A DNA stretch of 64,000 bases, from assembly GCA_910587755.1 (NCBI GenBank), contig CAJUNZ010000002.1:903-64902 (forward strand), read 5' to 3'. Within the stretch, counting starts at the first letter, position 1, and each line of letters opens with the position of its first letter. A program made the position numbers and the translations under genes. The notes beneath the pieces are model-generated. The model was given only the letters and a program-made list of their open reading frames with translations. It was not told the origin of the DNA and made no database searches. Shown in pieces: positions 44,850 to 53,406 of the stretch. Source of the DNA: an uncultured Acetatifactor sp. Its GTDB lineage: Bacteria > Bacillota > Clostridia > Lachnospirales > Lachnospiraceae.

Positions 44850-45860
44850 TCAATCCCCCAGGACTACCTGTTCCTTGATTTTTTGATTTATATTCTGTTC
44901 TTTAAATGCTATGCATTGAAGAATAGAATTCCTGATCTCCACCGCGCTGCTGCTCCCGTGAGTCTTCACCACCAGACCGTTGAGCCCCAGAAGCGGCGCG
45001 CCGCCGTACTCTTCGGTGCTGAACCCTTTCAGCGTCCGCTTTAAAGCGGGCTTTACCAGTGCCGCTCCCAGTTTGCTCCGCAGCGAGCTCATCATGCCCG
45101 CCTTGATCTTCTGTATCAAAGCACCGCTGACGCCCTCCAGCATCTTCAGCACAATATTTCCTGCAAAGGCCTCGCACACCAGCACATCCGCCGCCCCCAG
45201 GGGAATGTCCCTGGCCTCCACATTTCCGATGAAATTGATCTCCGGACAGTGCCGCAGCAGGGGGTATGCCTCCTTGGTGAGGGCATTGCCCTTCTCCTCC
45301 TCCACACCGATGTTCACAAGCCCCACTCTGGGATTGGCCACACCGATCACATGCTCCATATAGACGCTGCCCATCTTGGCAAACTGCAGCAGCTGACCGG
45401 GCCTTGCGTCCACATTGGCCCCGCAGTCCAGGAGAAGGCTTACGCCGTCCATATGGGGGATAAGAGGGGCCAGGGGCGGTCTCTCCACGCCCTTGATGCG
45501 GCCCACAATCACCTGGCCGCCCACCAGCAGCGCCCCGGTGCTCCCTGCGGATACAAGGGCGTCGCACTCCCCCTCCTTCACCAGATACATGCATTTTACA
45601 ATGGAGGAATCCTTTTTCCGGCGCACTGCCATCACCGGCGGTTCTCCGGTCTCGATAACCTCCTGGGCGTGGACCACCTCCAGGCGCTCCGGGTCGTAAG
45701 TATATTTCTTCAGTTCCTCCTGGATCAGGGGTTCCCGCCCTGCCAGGAAAACTTTGATGCGCCTGTCTGCGTTCAGGGCTTCCACGACCCCTTTGACAAT
45801 CTCGCCGGGGGCATTGTCCCCTCCCATGGCATCCACAGCCACATTCACCATCTCACCCAT
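44850..45860 (-). CDS. plsX: Phosphate acyltransferase PlsX
   Basis: Makes acyl-phosphate from acyl-ACP for PlsY. The 336-residue protein opens VNVAVDAMGGDNAPGEIVKG and has the family box EEYGGAPLLGLNGLVVKTHG near the C-terminus. The start at 45860 has GGAAGGAAGGG nearby; a second ATG three codons in is possible. A promoter with TATAAGT repeats upstream lies at 45884-45944. Followed by acpP 15 bases on. Confidence 0.97.
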   Translation of the reverse strand: MGEMVNVAVDAMGGDNAPGEIVKGVVEALNADRRIKVFLAGREPLIQEELKKYTYDPERLEVVHAQEVIETGEPPVMAVRRKKDSSIVKCMYLVKEGECDALVSAGSTGALLVGGQVIVGRIKGVERPPLAPLIPHMDGVSLLLDCGANVDARPGQLLQFAKMGSVYMEHVIGVANPRVGLVNIGVEEEKGNALTKEAYPLLRHCPEINFIGNVEARDIPLGAADVLVCEAFAGNIVLKMLEGVSGALIQKIKAGMMSSLRSKLGAALVKPALKRTLKGFSTEEYGGAPLLGLNGLVVKTHGSSSAVEIRNSILQCIAFKEQNINQKIKEQVVLGD

Positions 45861-45883
45861 CGGACCCTTCCTTCCACATTTTC

Positions 45884-45944
45884 ACTATAAATTAACCTTA
45901 AGGAAAAATCAAGATTTTTTTCATATAAGTGATTTCTTATAAGT
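45884..45944 (-). promoter_or_regulatory. plsX promoter with TATAAGT repeats upstream
   Basis: TTGATT (45912-45907) and TATAGT (45889-45884) are 17 bases apart. Upstream of the -35, TATAAGT occurs twice (45924-45930 and 45938-45944), 14 bases apart. This is a natural place for a fatty-acid regulator, but the repeats do not resemble the FapR or FabT sites I know. Confidence 0.55.
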
Positions 45945-45970
45945 AAAGAAACAGAGCATAGAATGAGGCA

Positions 45971-46000
45971 TAAGAAAAGGGGCGTCCTTTGGAACGCCCT
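45971..46000 (-). terminator. Terminator of the DUF177-rpmF operon
   Basis: On the minus strand GGGCGTTCC pairs with GGACGCCC (one bulge) around AAA and runs into CCTTTTCTTA. It lies about 40 bases after the rpmF stop and before the plsX promoter. Confidence 0.75.
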
Positions 46001-46040
46001 GAACTGCCACCAAACATATGCTCTTCAATAAAGGCACAGC

Positions 46041-46223
46041 TTAAGCGTCAACACTGATGACCTGCTTCTTATTATAAGAACCGCAGGCTCTGCATACTCT
46101 GTGGGGAACCGTAAGTTCACCGCACCTGCTGCACGCTACCAGGGTAGGGGCAGTCATCTTCCAATTGGCTCTTCTCTTATCCCTTCTGCTCTTGGAAGAT
46201 TTATTCTTAGGACAAATAGACAT
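46041..46223 (-). CDS. rpmF: 50S ribosomal protein L32
   Basis: A 60-residue ribosomal protein of the zinc-binding form, with CSRC (residues 32-35) and CRAC (48-51) holding the metal. It starts MSICPKNKSSKSRRDKRRAN and follows DUF177 by five bases, a nearly universal pairing. Firm call. Confidence 0.97.
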   Translation of the reverse strand: MSICPKNKSSKSRRDKRRANWKMTAPTLVACSRCGELTVPHRVCRACGSYNKKQVISVDA

Positions 46224-46228
46224 ATCGC

Positions 46229-46735
46229 TTACACCTCCTTATCTGCGTGGAAAATATCTTGTATTACAGCCATACGGGGGTCTGGAACGAAAGTGTCACA
46301 TCCGCAGTCTCCCTTGTTCAGATCCCGGCCGCAGACAGGGCATATCCCCCTGCAGTCTTCCCGGCACAGAATCTTCCCCGGCCAGCTGACAAGAATCTCA
46401 TTGTGTACGAAGGCTTCCGTGTCCAGGCAGGAGCCTTCCATGTACCCCTCCTCCAGTCCTGTCTGAAGGGATATCTCCTGCTGCCCGAAATCCAGATTCA
46501 GCTCCACGGGCACCGGCGTAAGACAGCGGTCACAAGCTCCCTGAACCTTCAGGGAAACCTTCCCCTCCAGCCTGGCCTTTCCCTCCCCTGTGTTCGTAAA
46601 CACAAAGGTCACAGGAGATTTGGACAGGATCTCATAACTTTGAGCCCCCTGAGAAAAACACGGCATCTCCAGCATCACTTCTCTGGAAATCTGCATGCCT
46701 TCCGTTGTGAGAACATCGGATAAATTTATCAGCAT
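46229..46735 (-). CDS. DUF177 (YceD) family protein
   Basis: A 168-residue protein of the YceD family, linked in other bacteria to 23S rRNA accumulation. Cysteine pairs CDRC near residue 70 and CPVCGRD near 138 suggest metal binding. It precedes rpmF and has a perfect consensus promoter upstream. GGGAG seven bases before the ATG supports the start. A ribosome-assembly role is known for plant and E. coli relatives and inferred here. Confidence 0.93.
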   Translation of the reverse strand: MLINLSDVLTTEGMQISREVMLEMPCFSQGAQSYEILSKSPVTFVFTNTGEGKARLEGKVSLKVQGACDRCLTPVPVELNLDFGQQEISLQTGLEEGYMEGSCLDTEAFVHNEILVSWPGKILCREDCRGICPVCGRDLNKGDCGCDTFVPDPRMAVIQDIFHADKEV

Positions 46736-46784
46736 ATTCGGCTCCCATGGACGAAATCAACATTTCCTCTTCACACACTGTCTT

Positions 46785-46813
46785 ATTATAGACGGGATAA
46801 CATAATTTGTCAA
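46785..46813 (-). promoter_or_regulatory. Perfect consensus promoter for the DUF177-rpmF operon
   Basis: TTGACA (46813-46808) and TATAAT (46790-46785), 17 bases apart, match the sigma-A consensus at all twelve positions. About 50 bases before the DUF177 start. Confidence 0.85.
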
Positions 46814-46820
46814 CATTTTT

Positions 46821-49730
46821 TTATGCCACATCCCCTGCATTTTCCGTCAGGCGTGCCTCAAACTCTGCCTCGGGCACCGGCCTGGCGTAGCGGTATCCCT
46901 GAGCCACCCGGGCTCCGATCTCCCGCATCAGCTCCACGTCCGCTTCCGTCTCCACCCCTTCGCAGACAATCTGCGCCCCCAGTTCATCCGCCAGATCCAC
47001 AATGCTCTTCATAATCTTCACCTGCCGGTCCCTGTCCTCCTGGTTCAGAAGGAAGGAACGATCCAGTTTGATCACCGACGCCGGAATCTTCTCAATAACC
47101 CCCAGAGAGGAATATCCCGCCCCGAAATCGTCAATGGAGAGCCGCACTCCTTTCAAGTGCAGTTCATCCAATGTCTGCTCCGCCGTCTGCTCTTCCATCT
47201 CTTCCATAACCAGCGTCTCCGTGATCTCCACCTCAATAAGCTCCTTGGGCACATGGTACTCCTCCAGAACTTTCTCGAAGCGATCCGCGAAATCCGGCTT
47301 GGTAAAATGCATCCTGGAGAAGTTACAGGAGACAGCCACCACGGCATCCCCCCGGTCCAGCCTCCTGCGGAGCATTCTGCAGACACACCTGAGCACAAAG
47401 AAATCTATCTCCGTGACTCTGCCGGTCTGCTCATAGTACGGCACGAAAAATCCCGGAGACTTCACGGCCCCCTTCTCCGTGGGATCCAAAAAGCGCACCA
47501 GGGCTTCCGCCCCCACAATCTTCTCCGTCCTCACATCCACCTTTGCCTGATAGTAGGTGGCGAAATTACCCTCAATCTCCACAGAGTCCAGAAGCTGTTC
47601 CCTCTCATGGCGATCCCTGATGATCTTTTCAATGGAGTCGTCATAGACCTTGATATTTCCGTCCCCGCTGTCCTGGATAAAGTCGATGGCCTGGCTGGCG
47701 CAGACGATGGCCCCTCTCAGGTCAACGCTGCTCTGGGGAATGTAATAGACCCCCATCTGGATCTCCACCTTGTTCCCTGTATCCTGGAAGATCCGCTCCT
47801 CCACAAAAGCCTCAATCTCCTTCACCCTTTTGGTCACATCCCCCTCCTCCGCAGAGAGCAGAATTGCAAAATGATCCCCGTCGGCCTTGGCGCAGACTTC
47901 CCCTTTTCCGTTCACGCACTGAGACAGGGCTCCTGCGATGGAGACCAGAAGCTTATGCCCATTGTTCCACCCGTACACCACCTTGTAGCGCTGGAACTGG
48001 ACAATGTTCAGATAAGCCATGGCATAGGATTGGCGCATCCTCTCCGGCAGAAGAGTTCTCTTTCCCCAATAGATCAGATAATTCAGATTTCCAATGTCAA
48101 TCTCCACATCCTTGTACATCAGCTTCCGGATCCGCATGGTGTCCCGGACTGTGCGCACCGCCCCAAGGATAATCACTGTCATGACCAGAAGCAGAATAAG
48201 AATAATGCTGAAACTGTGATTCTGTATGAACTGGCTGACGCTGGCCAGGGAGTAGACATTCCTCTCCAGCATATAATCGTTTACCGCCCTGGCGTCAATG
48301 GTGAGAATCGTCTTGCCCAGAATCCCTGCAAGCTGGGTGTCATTCCCCCGGCAGGCCATGGAAATGCCGTGTTCCCCGCTGAGGACGCTTTTCACCTCCA
48401 GGTCATAATACCGCATTTCCGCACTCAGCAGGTACTCCGCCAGATATCCATCGCAGAGCACCGCATCCGCCCTGCCGTCCTTCACCGCATCCATACACTC
48501 CTGCTGTGTATTGCACAGCAGAAGGGAGGTGGATTCCAGATCCACCACATTCCCTGCCTCCCCGGCCAGGTAGTCCACTGTGGCCAGGGTTCCCACAGAG
48601 TGCAGGTCACGTCCCTTCTTCATCACAAGCACCAGGGGAATCTGCACATAATCTTTCAGCTTCACCAGCCGAAGGTCGCTGACCTCTCCCGCCGTGTGGA
48701 CACAGTAGGACATAACATCAATTACCCCGTCCTGCAGAGCCCGGCTGGCCTCCTGGGGACTGGCCACCTTATGCCAGGAGAGCACAAGCCCCGCCACCGC
48801 GGCAGCCCCTTCCATCAGCTCCTTGGTCAGACCCCTGCACTCTCCCTCGTCCTCATAGAGGAAGGGATAATATCCGTCAAAGTAGCCCACCACCACCTTG
48901 TCCGTCCGGGCGATATAATTCTTCTCCTCCGTGGTGAACACAATTGTCTTGTCCAGACGGCTCTGGTAGAACTCGTTCATGAGCTTTGTCTCCAGCTCCG
49001 GCTCGTTCATCTTCAGATCCGCAATGGCATAATTCAGCTCCCGCATCACATCGTCATTGCCGCTGTAGCTGATATAGTAGAAAGGCCTGGGGGCAAAACG
49101 TCCTATCAGGCGCTGTCCCTCCTCAATCTCCATAAAGGTATGGACCATGGCATCCACTTCCCCCCGGTCCAGAGCCTCCTGTAACTGGGCCGTGGAACCG
49201 TACTGTTTGATTTTGGGGGATCTGATCCCATTGTCTGCCAGATAGTGCAGAAATTCTTCCCTTCGCACATAGGTGCGCACCATTCCGAAAGTGATCCCCT
49301 TCATGGCCTCAAAATCCTCATAGGCCAGGGAGCTGTCGGAATTGGTGGCAATAATGCCGAAAGTGTAGCCGCTGGGAAGATCCGCATACTGGTACACGGC
49401 CGCGCGCTCTGCCGAGTACTGGGCGGTGCCCACCAGATCCACCTTCTTGTCCGTCAGCAGCCGCAGGGCCTCATCCCAGCTTCCGCAGTCCACATACTCC
49501 ACTTCCCAGCCCGCATACCGGCACAGCTCCTCCAGGTATTCCACATCCATACCTCCGAAGCTTCCGTCCACACGCTTCTCGTTGTACCCATTCATGGGAA
49601 AAAAGGCCACCTTTACATTTCTCTTCCCCTTCGCGCCGGCAGAGCTACAGACCAGACCGCTGAACATGCAAACCGTCAGCAGAAGACTCAAAAAGACCGC
49701 CATCCCTTTTTTCCACTTCATGCCCTTCAT
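46821..49730 (-). CDS. Two-SBP membrane sensor with degenerate GGDEF and EAL domains
   Basis: About 969 residues. A signal-anchor-like N-terminus is followed by two tandem solute-binding-protein family 3-type modules outside the cell, the first around MDVEYLEELCRYAGWEVEYV. A membrane helix follows near residue 505. The GGDEF-like domain has KADGDHF (near 615) in place of RxGGDEF, so cyclase activity is doubtful. The EAL domain keeps GAEALVRF, DDFGAGYSSLG, KLDRSF and CEGVETE, so it should cleave cyclic di-GMP. The likely role is a ligand-controlled phosphodiesterase. The start is ATG 49730, eight bases after AAGGGG; GTG 49739 is an alternative. Confidence 0.9.
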   Translation of the reverse strand: MKGMKWKKGMAVFLSLLLTVCMFSGLVCSSAGAKGKRNVKVAFFPMNGYNEKRVDGSFGGMDVEYLEELCRYAGWEVEYVDCGSWDEALRLLTDKKVDLVGTAQYSAERAAVYQYADLPSGYTFGIIATNSDSSLAYEDFEAMKGITFGMVRTYVRREEFLHYLADNGIRSPKIKQYGSTAQLQEALDRGEVDAMVHTFMEIEEGQRLIGRFAPRPFYYISYSGNDDVMRELNYAIADLKMNEPELETKLMNEFYQSRLDKTIVFTTEEKNYIARTDKVVVGYFDGYYPFLYEDEGECRGLTKELMEGAAAVAGLVLSWHKVASPQEASRALQDGVIDVMSYCVHTAGEVSDLRLVKLKDYVQIPLVLVMKKGRDLHSVGTLATVDYLAGEAGNVVDLESTSLLLCNTQQECMDAVKDGRADAVLCDGYLAEYLLSAEMRYYDLEVKSVLSGEHGISMACRGNDTQLAGILGKTILTIDARAVNDYMLERNVYSLASVSQFIQNHSFSIILILLLVMTVIILGAVRTVRDTMRIRKLMYKDVEIDIGNLNYLIYWGKRTLLPERMRQSYAMAYLNIVQFQRYKVVYGWNNGHKLLVSIAGALSQCVNGKGEVCAKADGDHFAILLSAEEGDVTKRVKEIEAFVEERIFQDTGNKVEIQMGVYYIPQSSVDLRGAIVCASQAIDFIQDSGDGNIKVYDDSIEKIIRDRHEREQLLDSVEIEGNFATYYQAKVDVRTEKIVGAEALVRFLDPTEKGAVKSPGFFVPYYEQTGRVTEIDFFVLRCVCRMLRRRLDRGDAVVAVSCNFSRMHFTKPDFADRFEKVLEEYHVPKELIEVEITETLVMEEMEEQTAEQTLDELHLKGVRLSIDDFGAGYSSLGVIEKIPASVIKLDRSFLLNQEDRDRQVKIMKSIVDLADELGAQIVCEGVETEADVELMREIGARVAQGYRYARPVPEAEFEARLTENAGDVA

Positions 49731-49932
49731 ACCACACACCCCTTGCCCGCCTTTTCCTTCTATTTTACCAAATCGTCCAGGGGATGGCTAGTGGTTTTTT
49801 CAAAAAATTGGCTGTTTTTCCGATTTTTATTTTGAAATATCTTATAAAAAACAGCAATTTCCTATACATTTTCAGTTTGCGAAAAAAAGCCCCTCCTGTT
49901 TTGGGTAAAATCGACGGCCTCCGGCGCCCCTG
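49731..49932 (-). promoter_or_regulatory. Intergenic stretch with an extended -10 and a weak terminator
   Basis: TGGTAAAAT (49770-49762, minus strand) is an extended -10 for the EAL gene, with no clear -35. Further upstream, at 49882-49900, a short GGGG/CCC stem is followed by seven Ts and may end the VWA cluster transcript. No gene is visible. Confidence 0.35.
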
Positions 49933-51117
49933 TCAGCTCTTCCTCTTCTCAAACTCCTTCATAAAAGCTCCCAGGTCCGCTCCGGCGAAAGCCCTCTCCA
50001 AAAGCTGGGGCAGCATCTGGGGATTGCAGGCAAAACAGGGAATGGCAAGTCCGGCAATGCGCTGGGCCATCTGGGCGTCATAATAGGGCCTGCCCCCGTC
50101 GGCCAGGGCCAGAAGGCAGATTACCGTCACTCCGGAGGCCTTCATCTCCTCCAGACGGCGCAGAAGTCCCGCCCGGTTTCCCCCTTCCTCCAGGTCCGAG
50201 ATCAGGAAAAACAAGGTCTTGGCAGGATTCTCCACATATTTTTCGCAGTATACCACGGACTGCTCAATATTGGTACCTCCCCCCAGCTGAAATCCAAACA
50301 AAAGTTCCACCGGATCGTCGCACTTTTCCGTCAGATCCACGATATTGGTGTCAAAGGCCACCACCCGGGTGCGCAGGCTGGACATGCTGGCCAGAATACA
50401 GCTCATAACCGAAGAGTAGATCACGGACTCTCCCATGGAGCCGCTCTGGTCTATGTCAAGGATCACCGTCCACTTGTTTGCCGCGGTGGTACTGGTTCTG
50501 TCAAAGAAATAGTAGTGATCCGGCACAATGGTTCCAAGATCCGGATTATAGTTTTTCAGGTTCCTGGAGATGGTGGTCTTAAAATCCAGAGCCGCCGCCG
50601 AGGGGATGGGGGAATGTCTCCTGCGGTTGATGGAGGCGGTGACAGCCCGGCGGATGTCCTGCTCCAGGAGCCGGTTGATCTCCTCCACAATTTTTTGAAT
50701 AAACCGCCGCACGCTGTCCTTGGAGCTCTTGGGAATCTGCTCCTTTAACAGCAGAATGGTGGACGCCAGATTCACATCGGGCTCCAGGTTCTCAAGCAGC
50801 TCCGGCTCAAAGAGCAGCTGCTTGAGCCCGCACCGGTTCACAGCGTCCGCCTGGATCACGGTCACAAGGTCCTGGCCGAAAAGGCTGCGCACATCTCCCA
50901 GCCAGCGGGTAATTCTGGGATTGGAAGGGCCCAACCCTCCTCCCTGTCCTTTGGTGCCGAAGCCCCCGTTCTGGGTTCTGTCATAGATGGCAGCCAGGGC
51001 CTGGTCCATCAGGTCCTGCTGCGCAGTCAGGGGAGCGTCCCCCATCTGTCCAAACCGGTTCTGGCTGTCCTGTCCCAGGATCAGCCGCCAGCGGCGTATC
51101 TTTCCCTCTGCTTCCAT
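49933..51117 (-). CDS. VWA-domain protein of the MoxR/SWIM cluster
   Basis: A 394-residue protein and the last gene of the five-gene cluster. The N-terminal half is helical. The von Willebrand A domain starts near residue 212, with an intact metal site: DIDQSGSMGE, the Thr in QLGGGTNIEQS, and ISDLEEGG. VWA proteins next to MoxR ATPases act as metal-dependent adaptors that bind substrates. The start has GAGGG upstream, and it follows the DUF5682-like gene by 12 bases. No membrane segment, so cytoplasmic. Confidence 0.9.
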   Translation of the reverse strand: MEAEGKIRRWRLILGQDSQNRFGQMGDAPLTAQQDLMDQALAAIYDRTQNGGFGTKGQGGGLGPSNPRITRWLGDVRSLFGQDLVTVIQADAVNRCGLKQLLFEPELLENLEPDVNLASTILLLKEQIPKSSKDSVRRFIQKIVEEINRLLEQDIRRAVTASINRRRHSPIPSAAALDFKTTISRNLKNYNPDLGTIVPDHYYFFDRTSTTAANKWTVILDIDQSGSMGESVIYSSVMSCILASMSSLRTRVVAFDTNIVDLTEKCDDPVELLFGFQLGGGTNIEQSVVYCEKYVENPAKTLFFLISDLEEGGNRAGLLRRLEEMKASGVTVICLLALADGGRPYYDAQMAQRIAGLAIPCFACNPQMLPQLLERAFAGADLGAFMKEFEKRKS

Positions 51118-51129
51118 ATGCTGCCCTCA

Positions 51130-53394
51130 CTAAAAATCAAAGTCAAAATCTTCCAGGTTCTCCACCATGCCCGCCTCCTGGGTATCCAGGGCGACGTTCA
51201 CCGCCTCGCTGACCTGCTGCCCGTTTAAGTTCCACAGCTCTCCCAGATTTTCCGCAATCTCATCCCTCTCCCTGGCGGTGAAATCCGCAAAAGCCCTCCG
51301 CAGGAACACCAGCGCCCGCTTAAACTCCTCGTCGTCCAAAGTCTCCAGATAGTTGTCCAGGCTCTCCCAGAGAGAAAGTCTGGCGATAAGGGCATAGCGG
51401 TTCTTCATGGCAAGGCCCTCAAACCACCCTGCCCCCAGATCCGCAGGCGTTCCCGGTGAAAGTCTCCGCCGCACCTCCAGTTTCAGCTGCTCCGTACCCA
51501 TAAGTCCCCGCTCCATCAGAACCGCCGCCGCGAACCCTGAAAGCTTTGTGTTCAGGTCATCCCTTCCCGCCACCTGCCACAGGGCTGACACCAGGCTCTC
51601 CTGGTCCAGAGTGTCGTGGGCCAGGGCCACGCTGTTGAGCTGCTGCAGGGTGGCGGACACTGATCCTGAGGCGGCGTCATCACAAACGCAGGCCCCGGGG
51701 AGCAGCAGGCAGGCCCGATAATAGATCCGATCCAGAATGGGCAGCAGGGGAGCGGCGTCCACCCGCCGGATGCTGCCATACCGGATCACCACGGACAGCT
51801 TCTCCGCCGTCCGGGCCAGTTCTTCCAGGGACACCGTGTCCACCGCCCGGCGGGCCAGTTCCTCCGTGGCGTAAACTGCCGCTGCCGCCATACCGCAGAA
51901 AAAGGCGTCCTCAATCACCTGGGCAATTCCCGCCATATTCTCCGCCTCCCGGGCCTGTTCCTTCATCTGTACCCCACAGGCCTGGAGAATGGTATCCCCC
52001 TTCAGGGCGGACTCCACCAGCTCAATCTCCGCCTCCGGGGTCCACCGCAGCACCCACTGCTCCGCCCAGGTGGCATTGTCCTGGCACCTGGCCTGGGTCT
52101 GGGCAAAGCTCACCCCCAGCACCCGGAGCCTGTGCAGAAAGAAAGAACGGTTTAAATCCAGGAAAGCCGACTTCTCCGAGGCGGCGCTCCTTTTTTCCCG
52201 CAGATCAAGGGAGAGATCCTGCGCCGACACATCCCGGTATTTTTCCAGCTTCAACTCCCGCATCTGCCGGTAGAAATCCTCCTGTATGCTGGTGCGGCTC
52301 ATGCCCTCGGGCAGGCTACCTATGCCAGTGCCGATCTCCGTGTCCGCCACCGCCAGGCTCACCGCCGCCAGACTGCCCTCTCCCAGGCAGGTAACAGCCG
52401 CGTCCCGCAGATCCCGCAGGGCCGGAATCTTTCCACCCCGCATCCTGGCAAGCTCCAGGGCAAGCCGCACCGCCTCTATGACCCCTGCGGAAGACACAGG
52501 GGTACCGCTCTCCCGCAGATATGCCGCAATTCTGGACAGGTAGCTGTAGGCGGTGCCCATGGGCTGTCCCCTCAAAAAAGCCTCCCACACCAGGGCATAG
52601 TAGGCAGGAGCCCTGTTTCCCGCCCCATAGCCGGATCTGGAGGAGAGTCTGTAGTCAGAATAGGGCATCAGTGTGTGGGAGGCCTCTGTTCTGGGCAGCG
52701 CTTTCAGGGCTTCTTCCTCCTCCCGGGAGGGCGGCTGTGACCAGTTTTTCAGTCCTTCCACATGGTAGGATCCAGTGACCACCACCATGTCATCCGGGGC
52801 CACCCCTTCCTCCACCGCCGTTCTGATCTGACGGCGCATCCAGGCTTCCCGAAGCTGGATCTCCGCCCAGTCCCGCTCCCTCTCCCGGGTCAGCTCCCGA
52901 AGATTCTCTCCGAAAAGATTGGCTCCCGCATGGTATCCCTGGGCCGTGCCCGCCTGCTCCATGGTGCGCTCCCAGAAAGTCTCATGGCCGTCCTCCCCTG
53001 TCCTGGCGTCCAGAGCCCGGTACACATCCAGCCGGTCTTCCTCCCCTTCCGGCGCTTCCGCCTCCCTGGGCAGAGCCAGGAAAACCTCTGTGGGGAGATC
53101 CATAAACCGGCAGGGGACCTTGTTCTCGCCGCACCACAGCACTGCCTGGTACTCCGGGGAGTAAACCGCAAAGGGATAGAGAATGGTCCGCACGGGCACC
53201 GCCATGGTATATGCCAGCACCGCCATGGGAGGCCTGGCCTTGGGGTTCTGCATGTGGACAAGTTCATCCCCCAGATCGCAGGGGCCCTCCACCAGCACCA
53301 GCTTAGGCCGTCTCTCCTCCAGAAATTCCCGCAGATAGAATGCCCCCGCCGGGGACAGGTGCCTGATTCCATAAAAGAAAGGTTCCTTGCTCAT
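51130..53394 (-). CDS. DUF5682-like protein with TIKI/TraB-like motifs
   Basis: A 754-residue cytoplasmic protein. Its N-terminus reads FYGIRHLSPAGAFYL then RRPKLVLVEGPCD, and near residue 200 VVVTGSYHVEGL. The GxRH, vEGP and GxxH pattern resembles TIKI/TraB/EreA-type hydrolases, in which such His and Glu residues bind metal; this match is my reading, not a search result. The C-terminal two thirds are helical and unrecognised. Preceded by AAGGAGCG; 12 bases separate it from both neighbours. The DUF5682 name comes from family recall and cluster context. Confidence 0.8.
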   Translation of the reverse strand: MSKEPFFYGIRHLSPAGAFYLREFLEERRPKLVLVEGPCDLGDELVHMQNPKARPPMAVLAYTMAVPVRTILYPFAVYSPEYQAVLWCGENKVPCRFMDLPTEVFLALPREAEAPEGEEDRLDVYRALDARTGEDGHETFWERTMEQAGTAQGYHAGANLFGENLRELTRERERDWAEIQLREAWMRRQIRTAVEEGVAPDDMVVVTGSYHVEGLKNWSQPPSREEEEALKALPRTEASHTLMPYSDYRLSSRSGYGAGNRAPAYYALVWEAFLRGQPMGTAYSYLSRIAAYLRESGTPVSSAGVIEAVRLALELARMRGGKIPALRDLRDAAVTCLGEGSLAAVSLAVADTEIGTGIGSLPEGMSRTSIQEDFYRQMRELKLEKYRDVSAQDLSLDLREKRSAASEKSAFLDLNRSFFLHRLRVLGVSFAQTQARCQDNATWAEQWVLRWTPEAEIELVESALKGDTILQACGVQMKEQAREAENMAGIAQVIEDAFFCGMAAAAVYATEELARRAVDTVSLEELARTAEKLSVVIRYGSIRRVDAAPLLPILDRIYYRACLLLPGACVCDDAASGSVSATLQQLNSVALAHDTLDQESLVSALWQVAGRDDLNTKLSGFAAAVLMERGLMGTEQLKLEVRRRLSPGTPADLGAGWFEGLAMKNRYALIARLSLWESLDNYLETLDDEEFKRALVFLRRAFADFTARERDEIAENLGELWNLNGQQVSEAVNVALDTQEAGMVENLEDFDFDF

Positions 53395-53406
53395 AGTGAA
53401 CGCTCC

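Noticed and set aside
47157..49184. 675-codon open frame on the plus strand, antisense to the EAL gene
   Set aside because: Long antisense frames are common in GC-rich genes. This one is rich in His, Leu and Pro, has no family match and no ribosome site. The same holds for plus frames at 4879-6345, 12844-14556 and 41766-43247.
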